Shown in pieces: positions 1 through 5,159 of a DNA stretch of 5,159 nt. The notes below the pieces were generated by a model, which had not been told where the DNA came from, did not search any database, and worked only from the letters and a program-made list of their open reading frames with translations. This DNA comes from JANLUX01 sp031409815 (GTDB taxonomy: Bacteria; Bacteroidota; Bacteroidia; AKYH767-A; OLB10), in assembly GCA_031409815.1 (NCBI GenBank), contig JANNXV010000201.1:1-5159 (forward strand), read 5' to 3'. How positions within the stretch are numbered: the first letter of the stretch is position 1; each line of letters begins with the position of its first letter. The translations under genes were made by a program, and so were the position numbers.

Positions 1-1595
1 CCTGTTTCAGCAGTTAAACTATCGTTAGGATACACAACTACATTGCCAACTTGTGTTCTAATATATTGCTCGGCAATGGAAGGGTAACGGAACCCTTGAC
101 CGTATGAAGCACGTAAATAGGTTGCTTTAAAGAAGCGATAGTTTAATCCGCATCTAAAAATACTTCTCTTAACTACATCATCAGTGTCATTGATAAAACG
201 TTCATATCGGCCACCAAAAGAAACATTCAATCGTTTATATTTAAAATCTGCTTGTCCAAACAGTGAAGTGTTTTCCTGTGTATGATTGCCATATAGTTCT
301 GCTTTGACATCATTTTTTAAATACGATGTCCCGGCTGTTACAACCAGCATTGATCCTATTGTTCGCTGGTATTGATATTCGCCATAATACATAGCCGCTT
401 CCGATTGCTGGTTAGTATTGTTTTTATTATCAGACTTAAAATAGCGGGTTCGTAGTTTGTGATTACCATGTTTGCCTAGGTAACTAATAAATGGATCAAT
501 AGTTACACGAGTAGTAACATATTCGCTAATAGTTGTTGTGGCTGTGTCCAAACCTCCTTGAGGCAGGTATGCTCCAGTAGTATCGTCCTGCCAGATAAAA
601 AATAAACCTCCTTCTGCACGTTGCATATTTAGATTGATACCGGCAGACAATCCGGGTACGGATTTAAAATGATATCGGGTATTGATATTTCCTCTCACAC
701 GTTCTTCCGTTTCTCCCAATCTGTATCCATCATCTTTCAAATAGTGTCCGCCAATAACCAAATCAAGCGATCCTATTTTTCGGGCATGACTAAGATTAAA
801 TCCGGAAACAAATCGTTCTTTATCCCACCACCTGATTTCGTTGTTGCGTGGTGTATCATAAATACCTGAATAAAGCGTGAAATTACTTTCTGGTTTACTG
901 GTTGGATATTTTGTTCTAAAATTGATTACACCATTTAGTGCCGCAGAACCAAATAGAGCAGATGAGGCCCCCTTTAATACTTCGACCTGTGAAATTATTT
1001 CTGTTGGGATAAAACTCCATTTTGTGTCGTTGGCGTCTGCGGCTAGTAGAGGCAGGTCGTCAACCAATACCAAAACACGGCTGCCGGCACCGTAACTAAA
1101 TCCGCTGCCGCCTCTTATGTTAGCCTGGCCATCAATCACTGTAACACCCGGTACTTCTTCCATTAAAGTTTCCATGGTGTTGGTATTTACATCTTGTATA
1201 TGTTGTTGTTTAACAACAGCCATACTAACTGTAACTTCTTCGATTTTTTGTTCAAATTTTCCGGCACTTACCACAACCGTTGATAATTCTTTTGTAGAAA
1301 CGACAAGTTCAATGTTTATGATTTTGGCTTCACCATTTTTAATCGACATTTTTTTTTCTATGGATTGGTATCCAATTGAAGAATACACAAGAGTACACTC
1401 ACCATCGGTTAATTGAATAGCATATCGACCCATTGAATCAGTTGAGGTACCAATGGTAGTACCTGAAATAATTACTGTAGCACCGGGTATGGTTTCGCGC
1501 GAAATGGCATCGCGAACAATCCCAATAACCTCGGGTTTTTGGGCAAATGATTTCAAACTGATAATAAAGAACAGGCCAACCAGTATTCTTTTCAT
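1..1595 (-). CDS. TonB-dependent outer-membrane receptor, C-terminal part cut off by window edge
   Basis: The reverse strand is open from an ATG at 1595 to the window edge: 531 complete codons, no stop. Residues 1-18 form a signal peptide (MKRILVGLFFIISLKSFA, cut before Q19). Residues about 22-108 are a carboxypeptidase-regulatory-like beta-sandwich typical of Bacteroidota receptors (GIVRDAISRETIPGATV, then GTSTDSMGRYAI). A TonB-box-like segment TVVVSAG lies at 106-112. The plug domain spans about 118-228, with IRGGSGFSYGAGSRVLVLVD at 160-179 and QVEVLKGASSALFGSAALNG at 203-222. After that come aromatic, alternating barrel strands, including SYGQGFRYPSIAEQY near the truncation. The family imports siderophores, haem, cobalamin, sugars or peptides across the outer membrane, powered by TonB-ExbBD. 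The ligand cannot be told here. No SusD partner is visible upstream, so a polysaccharide-utilisation role is not supported. It is transcribed divergently from dprA. The missing barrel end is probably just outside the window rather than a real truncation. Confidence 0.95.
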   Translation of the reverse strand, partial: MKRILVGLFFIISLKSFAQKPEVIGIVRDAISRETIPGATVIISGTTIGTSTDSMGRYAIQLTDGECTLVYSSIGYQSIEKKMSIKNGEAKIINIELVVSTKELSTVVVSAGKFEQKIEEVTVSMAVVKQQHIQDVNTNTMETLMEEVPGVTVIDGQANIRGGSGFSYGAGSRVLVLVDDLPLLAADANDTKWSFIPTEIISQVEVLKGASSALFGSAALNGVINFRTKYPTSKPESNFTLYSGIYDTPRNNEIRWWDKERFVSGFNLSHARKIGSLDLVIGGHYLKDDGYRLGETEERVRGNINTRYHFKSVPGLSAGINLNMQRAEGGLFFIWQDDTTGAYLPQGGLDTATTTISEYVTTRVTIDPFISYLGKHGNHKLRTRYFKSDNKNNTNQQSEAAMYYGEYQYQRTIGSMLVVTAGTSYLKNDVKAELYGNHTQENTSLFGQADFKYKRLNVSFGGRYERFINDTDDVVKRSIFRCGLNYRFFKATYLRASYGQGFRYPSIAEQYIRTQVGNVVVYPNDSLTAET

Positions 1596-1802
1596 AATGT
1601 GAATTGATGATGCAGAGATAATAATTTTTTGAGAAGGGTGGTGAGGTAAAAAAAATTATCACACTGAGAGCACGGAGTCCACGGAGGAAATATTGTGCGA
1701 ATAGGTCTCTGTGAACTCCTCGCTCTCCGTGCGAAATCATCTTCATATAAACTCCGCTACCTCAGTATTAAAAAACAAATTATTTTCGAAACTTATTATT
1801 AG
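1596..1802. promoter_or_regulatory. Divergent intergenic region between receptor gene and dprA
   Basis: This 207-bp gap separates the start codons of two divergent genes and must hold both promoters, but neither has an exact TAnnTTTG box. For dprA the best fit is TATTTTCG at 1781-1788 (one mismatch), which would leave only a very short leader. For the receptor the best fit is on the minus strand at 1658-1651 (TAATTTTT, one mismatch); it overlaps a run of eight A at 1648-1655. The middle of the gap is filled by the inverted repeat at 1662-1731. No credible ORF, tRNA or riboswitch is seen. The promoter assignments are weak. Confidence 0.4.
1662..1731. repeat. Imperfect inverted repeat made of 9-bp CACGGAG-type units
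   Basis: The left arm (1662-1688) is three consecutive 9-bp units, each a variant of CACGGAG plus two bases. The right arm (1705-1731), read on the minus strand, is also three such units. The arms align without gaps at 20 of 27 positions around a 16-nt spacer (1689-1704). A perfect 8-bp stem, GCACGGAG at 1670-1677 with CTCCGTGC at 1725-1732, is an alternative pairing in a shifted register. A transcript could fold into a long hairpin. The unit resembles an interspersed repeat I recall from Bacteroidota intergenic regions; that link is from memory. It could act as a transcription barrier between the divergent genes or simply be a repeat relic. Confidence 0.7.
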
Positions 1803-2906
1803 ATGAACGAACAACTCAAATACCAAATAGCGATTACACTCATACCCGGTGTGGGACCTGTACTTGCAAAGAACCTAATCAGCTATTGCGGTGGAGTGGA
1901 GGCGGTATTTCATGAAAAGGGAAAAAATCTTTTAAAGATTCCTGAGATTGGTCCGGTTACAGCCAAAGCGATTGCTAATCACACAGTTTTTGAACGTGCA
2001 GAACGGGAATGTTTGTTTATTGAAAAGAATAAAATAAAAACATTTTTCTTTCTCGATGAAAATTATCCGCAGCGACTAAGAAATTGCAGCGATTCGCCTG
2101 TGATCTTATATTTTAAAGGAGAGGTTAATTTTAATCAGCAACGCGTCATCTCCATTGTTGGTACACGCAAAGCAAGCGAATATGGAAAGGAAATTTGTGA
2201 GCAACTGATCAGCGACCTGGCTGCGCTTGATATAATTGTAGTGAGCGGCCTTGCTTACGGAATTGATATTTGTGCGCACAAAGCCGCACTGAAGAATGAT
2301 ATTTCTACTGTTGGAGTGTTAGCACACGGGTTGGATCAGATCTATCCCGGTACACATAAATCGGTAGCCGAAAAAATGCTGGACAAAGGAGGTTTGCTGA
2401 CAGAGTATATTTCTCAAACCAATCCTGACAAAGAAAATTTTCCGACACGCAATCGCATAGTGGCCGGTGTCAGTGATGCAGTGGTGGTAGTGGAAGCTGC
2501 GCATCGCGGAGGCGCCTTAATTACTGCTGAAATTGCAAATAATTATAATCGTGACGTGTTTGCTTTTCCTGGAAGGGTGAACGATATTTACAGTCAGGGT
2601 TGTAATAGATTAATTAAAACAAACAAAGCTGCGTTAATTGAATCGGCTGCCGATTTGGTTTATATTTTGGGTTGGGAAATTCAAAAGGAGAAAACAAAAA
2701 CAGTACCTCAACAAAAACTTTTTATTGAGTTGACTCCTGATGAAAATGTAATCATGCAGTTGCTGAATCAGAATACGCAACTTGATGTTGATACCATTTC
2801 ATTCATGAGTCAAATGCCATTGAGCAAGATTTCAATGGCACTTCTTAATCTTGAGTTTAGTGGAATATTAAAATCTTTGCCGGGTAAAAGGTATCAGTTG
2901 GTTTAG
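1803..2906 (+). CDS. dprA: DNA-processing protein DprA (DNA protecting protein)
   Basis: DprA binds single-stranded DNA entering the cytoplasm during natural transformation, protects it and loads RecA on it. The 367-residue length is normal for the family. Two helix-hairpin-helix-like segments open the protein (IPGVGPVLAKNLI near 14-26, IPEIGPVTAKAI near 46-57). The Rossmann-like DprA/Smf core spans about 80-290. Its signatures are SIVGTRKASEYG (117-128), VVSGLAYGIDICAHKAAL (146-163), GGLLTEY (196-202), FPTRNRIVAGVSDAVVVVEA (213-232) and the GGALITAEIA stretch that follows. A C-terminal winged-helix domain (about 308-367) ends the protein. The start is firm: a TAG stop immediately precedes the ATG in frame, and the next Met is far inside the core. 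No clear Shine-Dalgarno is present. No other competence gene lies in the window, so transformability is inferred from the family only; dprA also occurs in species not known to be competent. Confidence 0.97.
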   Translation: MNEQLKYQIAITLIPGVGPVLAKNLISYCGGVEAVFHEKGKNLLKIPEIGPVTAKAIANHTVFERAERECLFIEKNKIKTFFFLDENYPQRLRNCSDSPVILYFKGEVNFNQQRVISIVGTRKASEYGKEICEQLISDLAALDIIVVSGLAYGIDICAHKAALKNDISTVGVLAHGLDQIYPGTHKSVAEKMLDKGGLLTEYISQTNPDKENFPTRNRIVAGVSDAVVVVEAAHRGGALITAEIANNYNRDVFAFPGRVNDIYSQGCNRLIKTNKAALIESAADLVYILGWEIQKEKTKTVPQQKLFIELTPDENVIMQLLNQNTQLDVDTISFMSQMPLSKISMALLNLEFSGILKSLPGKRYQLV

Positions 2907-2948
2907 TATTTTATATTTTGAAAGCCTATTTTTCCTGTTATTTGTTTA

Positions 2949-2956
2949 TAATTTTG
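2949..2956 (+). promoter_or_regulatory. Candidate Bacteroidota -7 box for kbl
   Basis: TAATTTTG in the dprA-kbl gap matches the Bacteroidota sigma-ABfr -7 consensus TAnnTTTG exactly, and lies 40 bp before the kbl ATG. That predicts a leader of roughly 35 nt. There is no convincing TTTG at the expected -33 position, and the gap is very AT-rich, so a chance match is possible. If real, kbl has its own promoter although it follows dprA on the same strand. Confidence 0.4.
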
Positions 2957-2996
2957 CTGCTTTCTATGTATTCATATTCATCAAGCAATAAACATC

Positions 2997-4226
2997 ATGT
3001 ACGAAACACTAAAACCGGTTTTAGAAAAAGAACTCAATGAAATCCGCGAAGCGGGAATGTATAAAACGGAACGCATTATTTCATCACCCCAAGGTGCTGA
3101 TATTAGCGTTATCAACTCCCTCTCCTTGGGAGAGGGTCGGGGTGAGGTGCAGGTAATTAATTTCTGTGCGAACAATTATCTCGGATTAAGTTCGCATCCA
3201 AAGGTTGTTGCAGCGGCCAAAAATGCCATTGATACACACGGTTATGGTATGAGCAGTGTGCGTTTTATCTGTGGCACTCAGGATATTCATAAAGAACTGG
3301 AGCAAAAGATTTCACAATTTTTGGGTACAGAAGACACCATTCTATATGCTGCCGCATTTGATGCTAACGGTGGTGTGTTTGAGCCATTGTTCAATGATCA
3401 GGATGCAATTATTTCAGATGAATTGAATCACGCATCCATTATTGATGGTGTTCGGTTATGTAAAGCGCAACGTCATCGCTATAAGCATAATAATATGGAC
3501 GACCTGGAGGAGCAATTGAAAGCAACTCAAAATTTGCGTCACCGGATTATTGTTACTGATGGTGTTTTCAGCATGGATGGAACCATTGCCCAGTTAGATA
3601 AAATTTGTGATCTCGCAGATAAATACAAGGCGCTGGTGATGATTGATGAATGTCATGCTTCCGGATTTATGGGTAAGACAGGAAGAGGAACACATGAACA
3701 TCGTAATGTGATGGGACGGGTTGATATCATTACCGGAACATTAGGTAAGGCATTGGGCGGAGCATTAGGTGGTTTTACTTCTGCAAAAAAAGAAGTGATT
3801 GAAATTCTTCGTCAGCGTTCACGTCCATATTTGTTTTCCAATTCATTGGCACCATCTATCGTTGGTGCATCCATTGCTGTTTTGGATATGTTGAGTGAAA
3901 CAACCGCTTTGCGCGATAAATTGTGGGAGAACACACAATACTTCCGCCAGCAAATGACAGCAGCCGGTTTTGATATTAAGCCGGGCGAGCATCCGATTGT
4001 ACCCATTATGTTATACGAAGCAAAACTTGCACAGGAATTTGCGTCACGATTATTGGAAGAAGGAATTTATGTGATCGGATTCTTTTATCCGGTTGTGGCA
4101 AAAGGAAATGCACGTATTCGTGTACAACTTTCTGCGGCACATGAGCGTCATCATTTGGATAAAGCCATTGCAGCCTTTACAAAAGTGGGTCATGAATTAG
4201 GTGTTTTGAAAGCCCAGAAAGTATAA
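2997..4226 (+). CDS. kbl: Glycine C-acetyltransferase (2-amino-3-ketobutyrate CoA ligase)
   Basis: This PLP enzyme interconverts 2-amino-3-ketobutyrate plus CoA with glycine plus acetyl-CoA, the second step of threonine breakdown after threonine dehydrogenase. It belongs to the alpha-oxoamine synthases. Family landmarks are clear: NFCANNYLGLSSHP (55-68), SSVRFICGTQDIHKELE (86-102), DELNHASIIDGVRLCKA (141-157), TDGVFSMDG (187-195), VMIDECHASGF (214-224, with the PLP-ring Asp217 and His220) and TGTLGKALGG (246-255), where Lys251 is the expected Schiff-base lysine. GFFYPVVAKGNARIRVQLSAAH (361-382) closes the fold. The first residues MYETLKPVLEKEL match the family start. It is 409 residues long against about 398 in E. 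coli, largely because residues 41-50 (SLSLGEGRGE) are encoded by an inserted palindromic repeat. No tdh gene is adjacent. All catalytic residues visible to me are intact, so the enzyme is probably active. Confidence 0.96.
   Translation: MYETLKPVLEKELNEIREAGMYKTERIISSPQGADISVINSLSLGEGRGEVQVINFCANNYLGLSSHPKVVAAAKNAIDTHGYGMSSVRFICGTQDIHKELEQKISQFLGTEDTILYAAAFDANGGVFEPLFNDQDAIISDELNHASIIDGVRLCKAQRHRYKHNNMDDLEEQLKATQNLRHRIIVTDGVFSMDGTIAQLDKICDLADKYKALVMIDECHASGFMGKTGRGTHEHRNVMGRVDIITGTLGKALGGALGGFTSAKKEVIEILRQRSRPYLFSNSLAPSIVGASIAVLDMLSETTALRDKLWENTQYFRQQMTAAGFDIKPGEHPIVPIMLYEAKLAQEFASRLLEEGIYVIGFFYPVVAKGNARIRVQLSAAHERHHLDKAIAAFTKVGHELGVLKAQKV
3116..3147 (+). repeat. GC-rich palindromic repeat inserted in frame inside kbl
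   Basis: CCCTCTCC (3118-3125) and GGAGAGGG (3129-3136) form a perfect 8-bp stem around a 3-nt loop, followed by a G-rich tail ending GGTGAGG. The segment is 22/32 G+C, well above the flanking gene, and has a pyrimidine-rich first third and a purine-rich remainder. It is translated as SLSLGEGRGE, which has no counterpart in E. coli Kbl as I recall that sequence: there only a few residues separate the ADITV strand from VINFCANNYLG. I recognise the sequence and its minus-strand reading (PRPSPKERE) as resembling a dispersed Bacteroidota repeat that often appears in predicted proteins; this is from memory. Its length of about 30 bp keeps the frame. Confidence 0.75.
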
Positions 4227-4256
4227 CAACATCTTACAAAAAAATTACAATTAACA

Positions 4257-4284
4257 GTAAGAAATAAATAGCTTTGTTTCTTAC
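4257..4284. repeat. Inverted repeat / hairpin between kbl and the protease gene
   Basis: GTAAGAAA (4257-4264) and TTTCTTAC (4277-4284) are perfect complements. Pairing extends inward through one G-U and three A-T pairs, giving a 12-bp stem with a four-base TAGC loop. No U-tract follows on the plus strand, so it is not a canonical intrinsic terminator for kbl. It could still work as a weak terminator, a transcript-end stabiliser, or an operator, because the protease -7 box sits in its inner half. An extra copy of CTTACAAAA (4233-4241, repeated at 4280-4288) offers an alternative partner for GTAAG. Confidence 0.5.
4269..4276 (+). promoter_or_regulatory. Candidate Bacteroidota -7 box for the metalloprotease gene
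   Basis: TAGCTTTG fits TAnnTTTG exactly and lies 23 bp upstream of the ATG at 4300, which would leave a leader of under 20 nt. The expected -33 TTTG is absent at the usual 19-bp spacing. The box occupies the loop and inner right arm of the 4257-4284 inverted repeat, so a dimeric regulator binding the repeat would block it; that is inference. Confidence 0.4.
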
Positions 4285-4299
4285 AAAACATCCATATTA

Positions 4300-5159
4300 A
4301 TGAACACAAAATATTACCTAAAAACAATTGTTTTAATTCTATTCCTAAACCTTCAATTTGCATTTGCAGAAAATAATTCTGCAGCCTTGTGGAGCGATAT
4401 TAGTTCGTTACAAGCAAAAGTTAGTGGAGAACAATTAGTGGCGGTGTCAACTGCTCGTTATCTAGCACTCGATATTATTTCTATTAAATCACTACTTGGG
4501 AATGCTCCTATGGAGGGTACCGAAACAGCTAAAGTAGATCCACTAATCTTTTCTGTTCCAATGCCGGACGGAACTTTTAGTCGATTTGCAGTTGTAGAAT
4601 CACCAGTGATGCATCCGGCTCTTGCAGCAAAATATCCGATGATTAAGACCTATTCGGGTCAAGGATTGGATGATGAGTCAGCTATTATTCGAATGGATGT
4701 AACACAGTTTGGATTTCATGCAATGATCCTTTCCAGCAATGGAGGTGTTTTTATTGACCCGATTAATCTAAACACGATTGAAACCTATATCTGCTATTAC
4801 AAACACGAAGTCATTAGAAATTATCATGCGCCATGTGAATTCGATAGTAATGATGAACTCAATGCAGCCAATGCCAAGGGAATAGCATTGGACCGTGCAA
4901 AAAATCAATCACGAACAGGTGTTTCAGCTAACAGAAGTGCAGGAACATCGTTAAGAACTTATCGTTTAGCATTGGCATGCACAGGAGAGTATTGTACCGT
5001 ATTTGGCGGAACTGTGCCAGGGGCACTAGCTGCAATGGTGTCGAGCGTAAATAGAATTGATGGTGTTTATCAATTAGAATTAGCCATTAAAATGGTGCTC
5101 ATACAGAATAATGATACACTAATATTTACCAATGCTGCAACTGATCCTTACACAAATAC
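4300..5159 (+). CDS. Secreted reprolysin-like zinc metalloprotease, N-terminal part
   Basis: The frame is open from the ATG at 4300 to the window edge: 286 complete codons, no stop. Residues 1-23 are a signal peptide (Lys residues, a hydrophobic core VLILFLNLQFAF, cleavage after AFA). Residues 24 to about 215 look like a propeptide (for example SVPMPDGTFSRFAVVESPVMHP, 85-106, and SGQGLDDESAIIRMDVTQFG, 119-138). From about 218 the sequence LRTYRLALACTGEYCTVFGG, then VPGALAAMVSSVNRIDGVYQ and LIFTNAATDPYTN, matches the opening of the reprolysin-like (M12B-type) peptidase domain found in many exported Bacteroidota proteins. The zinc site HExxHxxGH should lie beyond the window, so activity cannot be confirmed. 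Such proteins often carry C-terminal adhesion domains and a type IX secretion signal; neither is visible here. Cys165 and Cys179 in the propeptide and Cys227/Cys232 in the domain start are the only cysteines seen. Confidence 0.85.
   Translation, partial: MNTKYYLKTIVLILFLNLQFAFAENNSAALWSDISSLQAKVSGEQLVAVSTARYLALDIISIKSLLGNAPMEGTETAKVDPLIFSVPMPDGTFSRFAVVESPVMHPALAAKYPMIKTYSGQGLDDESAIIRMDVTQFGFHAMILSSNGGVFIDPINLNTIETYICYYKHEVIRNYHAPCEFDSNDELNAANAKGIALDRAKNQSRTGVSANRSAGTSLRTYRLALACTGEYCTVFGGTVPGALAAMVSSVNRIDGVYQLELAIKMVLIQNNDTLIFTNAATDPYTN

Noticed and set aside
669..1416. Three plus-strand ORFs (669-869, 877-1095, 1117-1416) opposite the receptor gene
   Set aside because: They lie antisense to a continuous 531-codon receptor frame with clear domain motifs, and their translations are low-complexity with no recognisable domain.
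1662..1731. CRISPR array
   Set aside because: The repeats are 9 bp, degenerate, have no spacers and face each other; they do not form a repeat-spacer series.
1438..1746. Minus-strand ORF of 102 codons across the receptor start and the intergenic repeat
   Set aside because: It overlaps the receptor N-terminus in another frame and starts inside the repeat region; the receptor frame has the signal peptide and domain evidence.
2319..2504. Minus-strand ORF inside dprA
   Set aside because: Antisense shadow of the conserved DprA core.
2920..2964. GAAAGC / GCTTTC inverted repeat in the dprA-kbl gap as a terminator or a glycine riboswitch
   Set aside because: Only 6 bp pair across a 33-nt spacer with no U-tract, and the 90-bp AT-rich gap is too short and lacks the conserved aptamer elements.
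3084..3145. TCACCCC (3084-3090) and GGGGTGA (3139-3145) as outer arms of a larger element
   Set aside because: The left copy encodes the family-typical SSPQGA stretch, so it is probably native coding sequence and the match is chance.
2981..3175. Minus-strand ORF over the kbl start, containing PRPSPKERE
   Set aside because: It is the antisense reading of kbl; the peptide comes from the palindromic repeat and is not evidence of a gene.
3812..4006. Minus-strand ORF inside kbl
   Set aside because: Antisense shadow of the conserved C-terminal half of Kbl.

Overview
The window looks like chromosomal DNA of a member of the Bacteroidota. Four things point there: a TonB-dependent receptor with an N-terminal carboxypeptidase-regulatory-like domain, a secreted reprolysin-type metalloprotease of the kind common in that phylum, AT-rich leaders without clear Shine-Dalgarno sequences, and candidate promoters that fit the Bacteroidota -7 consensus TAnnTTTG. 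Nothing in the sequence allows a genus or species call.

Layout. Positions 1-1595 (minus strand) hold the N-terminal 531 residues of an outer-membrane TonB-dependent receptor whose 3' end runs off the window. A divergent intergenic region (1596-1802) follows and carries a large imperfect inverted repeat built of 9-bp units. The plus strand then has dprA (1803-2906), kbl (2997-4226) and the 5' part of a secreted metalloprotease gene (4300 to the window end). The two plus-strand gaps, 90 and 73 bp, each contain an exact TAnnTTTG box, so these genes are probably transcribed separately rather than as one tight operon.

Functions. The receptor imports an unknown ligand across the outer membrane. 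DprA handles incoming single-stranded DNA and loads RecA during natural transformation. Kbl is the PLP enzyme that makes or cleaves 2-amino-3-ketobutyrate in threonine/glycine metabolism. The last gene starts an exported zinc protease, of which only the signal peptide, propeptide and first part of the catalytic domain are present. The four genes do not form an evident pathway; this looks like an ordinary chromosomal neighbourhood rather than a defence or mobile island.

The most interesting signal is inside kbl. A GC-rich, hairpin-forming repeat (3116-3147) is inserted in frame and adds about ten residues (SLSLGEGRGE) to a conserved enzyme just before its NFCANNYLG motif. This resembles a dispersed palindromic element that has colonised a coding sequence. 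Together with the 9-bp-unit inverted repeat at 1662-1731, it suggests that this genome carries more than one family of small interspersed repeats. No previously undescribed multi-gene system was found.
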